A stretch of 64,000 nucleotides of DNA from Pleodorina starrii (Eukaryota > Chlorophyta > Chlorophyceae > Chlamydomonadales > Volvocaceae), in NCBI GenBank assembly GCA_030267565.1, contig BRXU01000015.1, positions 2,851,001 through 2,915,000 of the forward strand, read 5' to 3'. Position numbers and translations under genes: made by a program. The notes under the pieces are model-generated. The model did not search any database. It had not been told where the DNA came from and saw only the letters and a list, made by a program, of their open reading frames with translations. Positions 20,184 through 31,810 of the stretch are shown piece after piece. Position 1 is the first letter of the stretch. The number at the start of each line of letters is the position of its first letter.

Positions 20184-23100
20184 ATGCTGCCCTTACCCTG
20201 GGCTGCAATTTCGAAACGACTGTCAGCCTCACATCCAATAGGCTTCAGGAAGTACAGCGAAGCAGCGAGAATGTTGGCCACAAGTGCGCTCTGGAGCAGC
20301 AGCGCGAGTGCGCAGGCGCCTCGCCGTCCCGAGTGCACTCCCATGATGCGGCAGAATGTTAAGTCCTTCGGACTTGCCGGAGTCTGTGGTTCCGGCAAAC
20401 CCTACCCTCGAACGGCACGGTAAGCGCGTCCACCCCGGTACCCGGCAGTGCCTCTCCCGACCCTGCCCAGACCAACACCCCCCAAACCCTCAATCCACCA
20501 ACGCCAGCCAATGCACCACCTGCCTTTCAGCGCCGCGCCCGCCCCCGCCAAACTCCCCCAATCGACTTCATGCTCGCACCTGCGCACCTTTACCAGCATC
20601 CTCTTTACCTTCCGTGTGCGCTGTCTCCTAACACCGCATGTCAGGGACCTGATCTCCCCTCGCCGGCCTTCTATTGCTCCCGACCTCCTCTAGGGGGCCC
20701 CTAATCGCTGCAATTGATTCAGTGATTCCGCATCGACATAAGAAAAAACCCAACAAAGAAAATCCAACAAAGAGAACCCAACAAAGAAAACACGTGTCCG
20801 TCCCCTGCGGCTGTCCCTCCCCTGCGGTTGCCCCTCCAATCCTTCGCTGCAATGTTAATGTCGTCTATCTTTTGTTGCCCTTGCGTTCCAACCCAGATCC
20901 ACGCTACATACCTGTGCCGCGGCGGCGGCGGCGGCGGCCGGCGGACCGACCCCTGGGTCATCTGGGTCGGGGCCCGGCGATGGCGCGAGCGGCGGCGGCG
21001 ACGGCGCGGCACGGGGCTTCGGACGCGGCTTGGGCTGGGAGGGGGTCGGCCCGGGAGTGGAGCGTACGGCATCACAGCGGCACAAGGACGAGCTGCACAC
21101 GCTCAACGTCGGTACGTGCCGTACCGTACGGTATCACGAATGCCTGCATACGCCCTGCCACAACTTGTTGGTAAAAAACCCCGGGGCATGTCCACCAACG
21201 TGCACCTACCACGGCCACACATACACACACGCACCCTCCTCCTCCTGCCCCGCCTCCTCCCCCCCCTCCTGCCCCGCCTCCTCCCCCCGCCCTGTACACC
21301 AGCCATCATTGCCAATCTGCTCATCTTCGCCGCCAAGTTGTGGGCTCACTGGATGTCCGGGTCCTCCTCAATGTTGGCGGAGGCGATGCACTCCGTGGCG
21401 GACGTGCTGAACCAGGTGGGGCTGGGGGGTGGGGTGGGGGTGTGGGGGTAAAAAGAAGATACCGGTAAAAAGAAGATACCGCAGCGGAGATGGAGACGGC
21501 GTTAGCGAACGGACCGGGGTGGGGCTGGGGCCGAGGTGCGGGTGGGGATGTGAGAGAGAGAGTGTGTGGGAGAGAGTGAGGGAGAGAGTGTGTATGTTTG
21601 TGTCTTTAGGTGTGAAGAAAGGGGGGGAGGGGGGGGGGGCACGTGTGGGATGTGCCGAAGCAAGGGGGTGGGGTGGGGGATGGGGGAGGCCTGGGGGGGG
21701 GGCCGGGTTGAGAGTGACGTGCGTAGGGGTGCAGCGGCTAGGCACTGAGCTGTGTACCATCAAGGCAGAGAAACGCACACGTGCGTGTATGGGTTGCGTG
21801 TGTGTGTGCAATTGCGTGTGTGCGTGTTTGTGTGGGTTGCCACAAACCTTTTGTGAGTTTCTCAGTCGGGGTCTTGCTCCCATCCCCCACCCACCCACCC
21901 ACCCACCCCCACCCGCCTTTCGCCTCCCGCCCGTGGCCCCCCCTGTTGGTGCGCAGATGCTGCTGCGTATCGGTTTGATGAAGGCCCAGAAGGGCCCAAC
22001 GGAGATGCACCCGTACGGATACGCGCGGGACCGGTTCATCTGGAGCCTCATCTCCGCAGTCGGGATCTTCTTTCTGGGGGCAGGTGGGGGGGGGAGGGGG
22101 GGAGGGGGCGAGGGGGCGAGCGAGGGGATGAGGGGCGGAATTAATATTTGGGGGAATGGCGCGTGGATGTTTGGCCTTGCGGTGGGAGGGAGGGAGGGAG
22201 GGGTGGTGAGGGGGGGAGGCGGGACCACCATCCTGAACTGCCTAGGAAAAGTGGGTTTTTTTCTGCAGCCTGTGCCGTACTGCACGTCTGGAATGAAAAC
22301 AACCGCCCTCTTTCTCTCTCCCTCCTTCCTGGAGTGGGGGGCGGGGGCCGGGGTGGGCGGGCGGGCTGTGGTGAAGGTTGCGCCCACCATCACCATTCAC
22401 CAAGCTCCAGACCGGGGTTTCGGAGCCTGGAGCCTCCCCTCCTTTCCGGGCTCCTCACGGGCGCCTCCGTCCTATACGTGGATAACCCCTCCCCTCCCTT
22501 CCCAGGCGCTTCCTTCGTGCCACCCCACCCCTCCGCACCTCTATAGAGACCGGACCGTCGGAGAACAGCTGCTGGCGAACGGCCGCCCGGCCTCCCGCCC
22601 CTCCTCCCCACCCGCACCGTCCGGCCCCATCCGTCATTTCACCAATCACCTCCCCGACCCCCGGCCCCCCCACATCCATCCAGCCCTCCCCACCTCCCAA
22701 CACCTCCTCCGCCCCCCCCCCAAACCAAGCGGCTGCAGCAGCTTGATCAACAACGTCCGCAGCGACTCATTCTTACCGTATATAAAGGAACATATCACTC
22801 CCTGACCCCCCCCCAACCCATCCCCCCCCCCTCAGGCGCCTCGTTCATCCACGGCCTTCACACGCTGATGGAGCACCGGGAGCTGGAACACATGGCATTG
22901 AGCTACGCAGGTGGAGGGGGTGGGGGGTAGGGGGCTGGGGGGTGGGGGGTGAGGGAGGTGTGTGTGAGGTATGTGTGTGTGTGTGTTTGGTCGGTAGGTC
23001 TGCTGTCCAGCTCAGAGCAACGCACCGGTGCCGTACTATACTGCATGTCGGCTGGACTGTACTGCATCTCCCCCTCCCCTTCCCCTTCCCCCTCCCCCTC

Positions 23101-26100
23101 CCCCTCCCCCTTCCTGGCTACCTTTGCTTATTCCGGTGCCCTGGTCGCAGCAACCAGCACACCAGCTTCGCATTGCACTCTTACAACCCCCTCCCCCTGC
23201 CCCTCCCTCCCCCTACCACTACCCTAAAACCCTTGACCCTAAAATCACCCTAACTCTAAAACAGCCCTAAAACAGCCCTAAAACAGCCCTAAAACGTAAA
23301 ATCACATGCAACTCTAAAACAGCCCTAAAACAGCCCTTACTACAACCCCCTCCCTCCCCCCCCTTCCCCCTCCCCCTCCCCTCCCTCCCCTTCCCTCCAG
23401 TCCTGGCCCTGTCCGGTCTGCTTGAGGGCTACTCCCTGTGGGTGGCCAGTCGTGTGGTGGTGGCGGGGGCCACTGCGCGCCGCATGGGGCTGCTGGCCTA
23501 CATACGCAGCGGCATGGACCCAACCACTGTGGCGGTCATGATGGAGGACGGGGGGGCGGTGATGGGACTCATCATTGCGGGTAGGTAGGGTAGGGGTACT
23601 AGGGGCGGGGGGGGGGCGGGGGGGGGGCGGGCGACATACACACACACACACGGGGGGAGGGAGGGGAGAGGGGCGGGGAGGGGGGGCGAAGGAAGGTTGC
23701 GCCTGCCCCGTTTTGCGCCCCGCCTTACGGCCCACCCCGCCTTGCGCCCCGCCTTGCCGTTCCCTCTCGCGCCTCGCCATCAGGCGCCTCCTGCGCCCAC
23801 ACCGATACCCTAAGCCCCGGGAAAAAAACACACCCTCCCTCCCTCCCTCCTTCCCTCCCTCCCTCCCTCCTCAGTCCATCACCTATTCACCGCCGCCTCG
23901 TCGCGCATCTCCAGTCCCCCAGATCCCTAAAACCTCCCCCTCCCGGGAGCCAAACCAGTCTCCCGGACCCCACCCCTCGGACCCCACCCCCCGGACCCCA
24001 AACCCCGGACTCTTAAGCCCCGAACTCCAAACCCCGGAACCCACCCCCCGGACCCTCAAATAAACCCCGGACCCTCCCAACCCGCAGGCGCCTGTACGGC
24101 CCTGGCTCACGCCACCGGCAATGCCATGTGGGACGCCGCCGGATCGATCCTGGTGGGGGGCGGCAGGGGGGCAGGGGGTGGGAGGGCAGCGTGGGGGGAC
24201 GGCAGGGGGGTGGGAGGGGGGGCAGCGTGGAGGGGGGCGGGCGGGTAAGGGAGGTGGAGGAAAAAAGGGTGGGGTGGATGGATCATGGACGTGTATTGAT
24301 CGATTTCACACCAAGACAATCAACTCATCTATTTCACTTCCAACCCCTGCAGCCCCCCCCCTTCTTGCCCCTCTACTAAGTCTGCAAGTCTTGAGCCCTG
24401 CCCTCCCCCCCCTACGAAGCCAACACCCCTCACTCCCCCCTCCCCCTTGGGCCATTCGTCCCCTCTCCATCCCCATCATCCTCCGTTACCCTCTGTCACA
24501 GGTGGGCTGCCTGCTGGGTGCCATCGCCACGTTCCTGGTTCAGAAGAACCGACAGCTCCTGATAGGCAGGTCCATGTCCCCAGCGGATGTGGCGGCGGTG
24601 CAGGTGGGTGGGTGTGTGGGGGGGAGAGCAGGGGTAAAGTGGCGGGGGAGGGGGAGGCGTGTGTGTATGCGTGCGCGTGTATGTGCGTGTGTGTGTGTGT
24701 TCGGGGTGGGGAGAAGGGGGGGGGTGGAGAGGTTCGAGGAGCTGCGGCGTGTGAAAGGAGGGGCCAAGTGGGAGGCGGGTGTGTATGTGTGTTTTTTGGG
24801 GTGGGTGGGAGTGTGATGTGAGGGGCTTTCGGCGGTAGAGGGAAGCAGAGGGCCCCAGGAGGACGAAGGACGAAAGGACGAGTGTGGGCGAGAAAGGGCA
24901 ACAGCACGAGAGGCAGGAGAGGGTGATAGAAACGATACCCGGGAGAGGAGGGGTGGGGAGGGGTAGGGAGATGTGCTGAAGGAGCCCTCCCCCGCCCCCC
25001 CCCCGGGCTCCGGCCTATACGTGGATAACCCCCGGGGGGGCTCCGGCCTATACGTGGATAACCCCCCGCTGTCCGCCCCCCCCCCCCGCAGTCTCTCCTG
25101 CGCTCCGACCCCGTTGTCGCCTACGTGACGGACACCAAGACTGAGGAGATCGGACCCGCCATGTACAGATTTAAGGCGGAGGTGGCCTGGGACGGAGACA
25201 TGGTGGTGCAGAGGTACCTGGACAGGTGTGTGTGGGGCGGGGGGAGCTTGGAGGGGGGGACGGGGTGTGTGAGTGTGTGTTTGCGGGGGGGCGGGGCGGT
25301 GTTGTGTGTGTGTTTGGGTGGGGTGTAGGGGTGTGTGTGCGTTACAGTGGGCCCAAAAATGCACACGTGAGCGCGCACGCGCACACGCGCGCACATGAAT
25401 GCCATGCTCCTGTACTGATGTTTTGTACGGATGTACGACTGGGCTGTACGGCTCCGCAGGTGCGGTCGCGACCCACTGATCGGTCGTTTGCAGGCGGCGG
25501 CGGAGCAGGGTGACCGGCAGGCCCTGGAGCGATTGATGCGGAGTTACGGGCGGGATCTGGTGTCGGCTGTGGGGGCTGAGGTGGATCGAATTGAATCCGA
25601 GATCCAAAAGATGAATCCTGGAATCTTGTACGTGGATCTGGAGACGGATCGCGGAAGATCCAACGACCCCTGGCGCCGCGGCGCCGCCGTACTGGGCATC
25701 GCCGGCGGCGCCGCCGCCGCCGTTGAGGTCACGACGGCGGCGGCGGCAGATGCGTATGGCAACGGCGGCCCGATGGACGAGTACCTGTGCGGCGTGCTGG
25801 ACGAGCTGCCGCCGAGCTGTACGGCGACGGAGGGGGACGAGCAGGCGGCTGGCGGGAATGTCGGAGACGCTGTCGCAGTCGCTGGCGGCGCAAGTACGGC
25901 AGGCCCGGCGGAGCAGTCGGCCGGAAGCGTTACCGGTACCGGCGCCGCTTCCGCTGCCGGCTCCGAAACCACCGGCGTGAGCGGGGAAGGCGGAGGGCCG
26001 GTGGTTTCGGACCTGGATCTGTCGGAGGACCGCTGGGGCCCGCCGCCCGCCGGCGCATCCGCATCCGCAGCGGCGGCGGCGGCAGCGGCGGCGGCGGTCG

Positions 26101-26144
26101 CAGGCAGTGCGCCTCCGCAGCTTCCAGTGACCCCCGACCAGTGA
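20184..26144 (+). CDS. SLC30A9: SLC30A9/ZnT9-type cation diffusion facilitator
   Basis: Ten exons, all in phase (643 residues): 20184-20419, 20897-21111, 21303-21415, 21957-22083, 22836-22910, 23401-23580, 24088-24152, 24502-24603, 25092-25225, 25460-26144. Residues 1 to about 45 are basic and amphipathic, a mitochondrial-type presequence. A Gly/Ala linker follows, then the transporter core: ANLLIFAAKLWAHWMSGS, AEAMHSVADVLNQ (HxxxD at about 180/184), HPYGYARDRFIWSLISAVG, MMEDGGAVMGLIIAG, LGAIATFLVQ and LIGRSM. The C-terminal domain has FKAEVAWDG and VGAEVDRIESEIQ followed by NPG, closely matching animal ZnT9 and plant MTP7/MTPC4. ZnT9 exports zinc from mitochondria. After residue 440 an Ala/Gly-rich acidic tail of about 200 residues is algal-specific. 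Several introns end in dispersed repeats. Confidence 0.9.
21448..21510 (-). repeat. Dispersed repeat family B copy with doubled end
   Basis: Reads GGTAAAAAGAAGATACCG twice, then CAGCGGAGATGGAGACGGCG, in intron 3 of the SLC30A9-like gene. The doubled 18-base end suggests a local duplication of one terminus. Confidence 0.6.
22461..22505 (+). repeat. Dispersed repeat family A copy ending in a decoy acceptor
   Basis: CCTATACGTGGATAACCCC followed by a C/T tract and CCCAG in intron 4 of the SLC30A9-like gene. The sequence after the CAG (from 22506) resembles the first bases of the real exon 5. Confidence 0.55.
22731..22809 (+). repeat. Dispersed repeat family D copy, directly before exon 5
   Basis: Contains GATCAACAACGTCCGCAG, TATATAAAGGAACATATCAC and CCCTGACCCC; its C-rich end runs into the acceptor of exon 5 (22836). 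A near-identical copy at 59837 precedes an MTR4 exon and a reversed copy lies at 60994. Confidence 0.75.
23223..23340. repeat. Telomere-like CCCTAAAA / CAGCCCTAAAA cluster
   Basis: Several CCCTAAAA motifs (Chlamydomonas-type telomere unit), most as a 12-base variant AGCCCTAAAACA, in intron 5 of the SLC30A9-like gene. Confidence 0.7.
25004..25066 (+). repeat. Tandem pair of dispersed repeat family A, directly before exon 9
   Basis: Two copies of GGGCTCCGGCCTATACGTGG followed by ATAACCCC lie 34 bases apart. A pure C tract and CGCAG follow, then exon 9 of the SLC30A9-like gene at 25092. Confidence 0.8.
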
Positions 26145-28089
26145 CCAGCTGACGAGCTGTGACCAGCGGTGTTTGGCCGGGCTCTGCACAGCCCCCCCCC
26201 CGCCCCGTTGGGGGACACCTCTCTTTGCGGGGACGGCCCCCGCCGGCCCCTGCCGGCCCCTGCCGGCCCCTGCCGGCCCTTGCCGCCCTCCCAATATACA
26301 CACACACACACACAACACCGCCCCGCCCCCTTGTGCGTGTGTACGCTACCGTACCTACGCATGAGTTTTTGGATTTGCACACAACGGGGGGGACCGCTGT
26401 GCGTCGGGGAAAGGGATGGTACGGCGGCTCGTCCAACCAGCCAATCAACGAACTTAACGAACCACGTGATTCACCTTGACGCTCGGTCGCTACCACAACG
26501 TCTGGGAGGCTGGGAGGGTGGGTGCGGGATGGCGTGAAGAGCCACCCGCGGGACGGGGACTGTCGAGGGGACAAGCGGGGCCCCGGGGGATGAGAGAGCC
26601 GTGTATCGTACGGCGTGCCGTGCACGGCTCGCCCTCCTCCCCGCGCGGTGTCGTACACTCCCATGCTGCGGTTGGGGTCGAGTCGCGGAACGGCGGCGCA
26701 GCCGTCGATAACCGATCCCGAGGCCGAGGCCGACGCCGCTGCCAATGACACCGATCCCGATCCCAATCCCGACGCCGATGCAGTCGCGAAACGGCGCAGC
26801 CGCCGATTCCGTTCCGGGCAGCCGCAGCTCCCAGCTCTCGCTGCTGTGGCTGTGGCCGCTCCCTGCAGCCGCCCCCCCGCTGCCGCTTCCCGTTGCCGCC
26901 TGGCGGTCCGTTGTGACGTCGCAATAATCGGTTGTCGGTTGACGGTTGTCGCGCGACGGTCATCAGTTGCCCAGCTAAATCCGCAGCGCGTGCACTAAGC
27001 TACTACCGGTAACCGAACGCGGCTGGCCCAATGTGCATCGTTCGATTGTTTCGACGGACCTTCAAACCTGACAATAAGGAACTGGGTCGACGGCGCGCGG
27101 TCCGGGTCGCCCTGCACCCCTTCCCCTGCCCCTGCGCTGTGTCTTGTGTGTTCCACAGACGACTCTCTTAGTCAACGGCGCGGCGTTGTTTGGTTGATAC
27201 TGACGCTGTTTCGTTGCTTCAGAAGAAATCAGAAGAAACTGGGGAGTGGGATGGCGACCTGGGACCTTACCGGTACTGTTGGTTGACGGTTGGCGGTTGC
27301 CGTGCATCGTTGGCGTTGGGAGATGCATGGTTGGTTTGGTCGGGGGGTGTGGAGGGGGAGCTGGGGGGCATGCGTTGTGTTGTGTGTGTTTGTGCGCCTG
27401 GTATGCCATACTCCGGGCGGGGGTGATGACGTGATGTCTTCACAGCAGCGTCGTACCTGCGGCCGTACTGACGTACAAATAACACTCGTCATTTTTACCT
27501 GCCGGCAGGGCAATGCGACGGCGATCTCTCTCTGGAAAGCTGCTCTCCCGCAACTGGTGGTTTCCTTTACCCGGTATTTAGGGGGAGAAAGGGGGCCTCA
27601 GCGCCAAGGCGGGAAATACCGTAAGAGGGGACCGACTGTTGTCCATCGGGGTTTTTGCGGGGTAAGAGGAAAGATTACCGCAGCGAAGGGACGGAGACGG
27701 TGCGGTGGTGGAGACGAGGCGCCGGAGCGGCAGGGATCGAGGAAGGAGAGGGTACGGTGTACGACAGTGCTGGGTACGGCAGTGCTGGCCGTACAAAGAC
27801 GGCGTACGCGGGCGGAGCCGCAACGGCAACCCGAATGACAAGCTGCCGGGGCGAATAAGTCAGGGCTCGCGAGTCGCGACGCGATGTGACTCGGGCTCGG
27901 GGTGACTGGCGGAGCGCAAAGCAGGGGAGCGAAAACGACCCGCGGGTCGGAATGGGGGCCGCGACGAATCGCGCGCCGTGGAGGGAGGGGGGGAGGGAGG
28001 GGTTTGGGAGGTGTTTGCCAACGTTGCAACACCACCGAGTCACCTAGCCTTTGCGCCATCCGGCCCCGCTCCCCCCCCCCCCTAAGGTC

Positions 28090-28136
28090 CCGGGCTCCGG
28101 CCAATACGTGGAAAACCCTCCACCGTCCCCCCCCCA
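28090..28136 (+). repeat. Dispersed repeat family A copy with C tract and CAG
   Basis: GGGCTCCGGCCAATACGTGG followed by AAAACCCTCC, a C run and CCCAG|GCGC. No gene model uses this acceptor-like end. Confidence 0.55.
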
Positions 28137-30835
28137 GGCGCGGACTTTGTTGGTGTCCCAATGAACCTACAGTGCTTCTACAGTGCTCGCCGTTTCGTTA
28201 GTGCTTGACCTTTTGCCTGTGCCCTTGTGACTCCTGGGGGTGGGGACGAGGGAGCTTCTGCGGCATCGCAGTCGCCATCGCGCGCCATCGTCAGCCCCGG
28301 GGGGTGAAAAGGAAAAATATCGCAGGGGAGAAGGAGACGGCCCCGGGGGGGGGGGGGGTTCCGCGTGGCATTAGGTACACAATTACAAGATTACACTCCC
28401 GAGTCCCGACCGAGGATCGGGTCGTGTGCTCTTAACCCGAACTTATTATGCGCCGTATGAATGTGTGTGATGTGTTGAGCCAACCCGCCACCTCCATCCA
28501 TCCTGCCTGCCTGCCTGCCCCCCTGCCTGCCTGACCTCCCGTTCTGTCCATTGTGCGTGAAGAATAACGCCTAACCAACCAACGGTAACGGCTGCGCCGT
28601 ATGCTAACTGTGCCCCCTCCTCCACCCCCCACCCCCGCCAGCCCCTCCCCCGCCCCGGAACCAACCGCGGTCGGCCGGGATCTCGCACGGCCGTACTTTT
28701 CGGTACGGCACTCAACAACGCATCCTTTCTACCTTCCTCGATTCCTTTGCTGGTGTGGTTCATACCGGTATTTATTTGTTTACCCCCTAACCTCCCCCCC
28801 TAACGCCCCCCCAAGAGTCCCGGCGGACCCGCCTCTGCCCCCCATCCTTCGCAGACCCCACCCCTGACCCCACCCCTGACCCCACCCCCTGACTTCTCCC
28901 AGCAAAGCAGCGCCAGCAAAGCAGCTCCTCGCCCCCTGCACACCGTCGACCTCCCTCCCTCCCAAAGCACACGCACTCCCTTCAAAACACACACCGTCAG
29001 TAGTACCAATAAGCAACCGCGAGGAAAGAATGTGTCTCGTCGTGACATCAACAGCGCAACGGGTCTACCACCGAAATATGGGGTGTAGGTGTCAGCATCG
29101 TGACATGAAATCTCTGCAGCCAATTTAGAAATATGACGCGTCCGCGTCCGCTGCCGCTGCCGCTGCCACCGCCGCCGGCCCTGGCGCGGCCCATTGCCGC
29201 CAGGGCTGGGGAAGCGGCCCCCCCCACCCGCCCATCCTGGCTGCTGCCAGGCTTCATCTGATGTGAGGGGGGGTGGGTGTTGAAGGGCGCATTTGTAAAA
29301 ATGATACAAGAAGCCCTGCGGGGGGCGGGGTTTAGGTGGGTGGGTGTGGCCCGTCGGCCGCAAGAAACACGCCAAAAGAAACGGCGCCGGCGGCAAGGTC
29401 TTCAAATCCACGTCCCGCCGGCGACCCGCGGGTCGGCTGGCCCCCAATTCCCGCCCGCCCGCCCTCCCGCCCACCCCTCCTACCTTACCCTGCGTTCAAC
29501 AGTGAAACCCTAAAACCCTAAAACACCGCAAATCTCACAGCGGGGGGCCCCCACAACAAATGCTCCCAGGAACCGCAACGCTTGCCTCGTGTGCCGAGGC
29601 GTTACCCCGGCAATTCGGCAACTCGTGGTTTTTCTCTTGAAGTTCTAACCGCCGCATCACGTCCCATTTTTGACCCTCACGGTCCGCACGCTACGCGAAT
29701 GACAACCGTCAGGCCGAGGATGAAGCGGGGCGCGGGCGACGGCGACGCCCCTGAATGCAAATTATGCTGGGTGGGGTGGGGTGGGCGGCGACGCGACGCT
29801 GTGGCGATGCCCGCAGCGGCGCGATACCGGACGCGGCCGGGGACGCGATGCGGCCGCAGGCCGCGGCCTTGGCCGGGCTCGAAGCCGGCCCGCTTGAGAA
29901 ATAAAGGGATTGGGGGTATTCGCGCTTGCAGACCCAGCCGACCGACGACAGGCAATCGAGCCGCAGACCAACGCGCCAATCTGTGGGGGGAGGCTTGTCG
30001 TATATGCCCACTTTGCAGCGGCCACCGACACCCACTAAACTGCTGGGTAACACGCTTCGCCTCGAGCACTTCGGCGCACAGCCCCTCGCTACCCGCGGAG
30101 CTCCGCCACCTTCCCTTCCAGGCGTTTCCCTCCCTGTCCCGTTCCACCTTCCTCCGCTTTCATCCATCCACTCATCCACCCATCCACCCATCCACCCCAA
30201 CTAAAACGACAGTCACGACGCCTGATACTGCAAATTAACGCTGCAGTACGCGGCGCGGGGCATGGGCACACGGCAACCACGCACACAACACACAACTGCG
30301 GTGCACGAAGGGTTACCTGCTGACCCCTGCCACTGCCCTCTACTCTCCCGGGGGTCTGGCCCACTGAGCCGACCCCAACACCCTCTGCTAGAACTTGGAG
30401 GAGTACGGCACCTCACTAACACTGGAGCCGTTAAGGAGCCCCTCAAGGACAGTCCCGGCGGTGGGCCGCAATCGCCTCGTCCCGGCGATTGCGGCGTTTG
30501 CGCAACCACCCTAACCACCGTAACCACCAACGCAACGGCCGCAACGGCCGCAACGGCCGCAATGGCTGCAACGGCTGCTGATTACGCATCGTCTGGGAGA
30601 GCGGATCGCCCGTGCATTCGTAGGCAGCCGGAGGAGTGGCCGGAGGGGTGCCGAGTGGGCAGTGGAAGGCTGCAGACGTGTGAGACTGATCGATGAGGCC
30701 GATGCAGAAACAGCAGCCTCAGCACATGAAGCAGCGGCTGTAGTGAATGCGGCACAGCAGCAGCGGCAGTAGCAGCGGCGGCACCGGAGGCAAACACCGG
30801 AACTCCTCTACCTGTTTCGCTAGCCGGATGCTTGG

Positions 30836-30998
30836 CTGACTGACTGGCTGGCTGACTGGCTGGCTGGCTGAGTGACTGGCTGGCTGGCTGGTTGGCTGAC
30901 TGGCTGACTGGCAGACTGGCTTGCTGGCTTGCTGGCTGGCTGGCTGGCTTGCTGGCTTGCTGGCTTGCTTGCTGGCTGGCTGACTGGCTGGCTGAACC
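30836..30998. repeat. Degenerate (TGGC)n / (TGAC)n repeat
   Basis: About 160 bases of GGCTGGCTGACT-type tetranucleotide repeat. On the minus strand it reads as Ser/Gln/Ala/Pro repeats, which I regard as non-coding. Confidence 0.85.
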
Positions 30999-31570
30999 TC
31001 CCGTGGTGCTGATCCATTGGATTGAGGTCCAGCTCTGGACGGTGTCGTGCCAACACAAGCTCCGAAACCGCCAAAAAGGAACCGCCGATTCCTCCTTCCT
31101 CCCCTTCCCCTCCTCCCCCTCCCGCCGGGAACTCGAGCATGGGGCCCGGAGGGGAGTTGCGGTGTCCAAAGCTCCGAAAACGCCGACAAGGATCCGACAC
31201 CAGCATCCTCCTCCCCATATCCCCTCCTCCCCTTCCTCCCGGGCTCGGGACCTGGACGACGCCGCCACCAGCCGCGTCCTCCGCAGGTTCCACCGGCCTA
31301 TATCTGAGTCGAGTGTATGTGTGGGGGGTGTGGAGGCGGTGGGCTGTGGTGGATGGGGCGTATGTCTGTCGCCACCCCACCTCCAACGAGCGAGCTGTGT
31401 GAAACATGAACCGCGCCGTGATGTAACCGCGATGTAACCGAGTCGAGGCGAGGAAGGCGCCGGGGGTGATGAGTGGAGGTTGATGGACGGATGGTGCGGG
31501 GGAGAGGGAGTGGGAGGCGGTGGGGCCGCCCGAGGATGGGACCCCTCAAGGGGGCGGGGGCTGTGTCCCC

Positions 31571-31575
31571 TGTAG

Positions 31576-31610
<35 letters not shown>

Positions 31611-31800
31611 GTCATCATCGTCATCGTCATCGTCGTCATCATTATCGACATCATCAGCATCATCAACATCATCATCGACATCATCAGCATCATCGTCATT
31701 GACATCCTCATCATCATCAGCAGCAGCAGCATCACCATCATCATCATCATCGTCATCATCATCGTCATGACATCATCGACATGACATCATCGACATCATC
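31571..31800. repeat. Degenerate (ATC)n tract in the 3' flank of the subtilase
   Basis: About 230 bases of CATCAT/CGTCAT triplets directly downstream of the subtilase stop codon, probably within its 3' UTR. Confidence 0.85.
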
Positions 31801-31810
31801 GTTATAATCA

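Larger units (their letters stand above)
26145..31810. other. Gene-poor interval between two convergent genes
   Basis: About 5.7 kb between the stop codons of the plus-strand SLC30A9-like gene and the minus-strand subtilase. Open frames on both strands lack recognisable domains or coherent splice borders. It holds a family A copy (28090), family B-like pieces near 27670 and 28300, CCCTAAAA motifs at 29505, TGTAA (+) at 29294 and TGTAA (-) at 28395 and 28387. A small unrecognised gene cannot be excluded. Confidence 0.4.

Noticed and set aside
29340..29480. Basic peptide KKHAKRNGAGGKVFKSTSRR on the plus strand as a possible exon
   Set aside because: No partner exons or start could be found and the family is unknown; too little to annotate.
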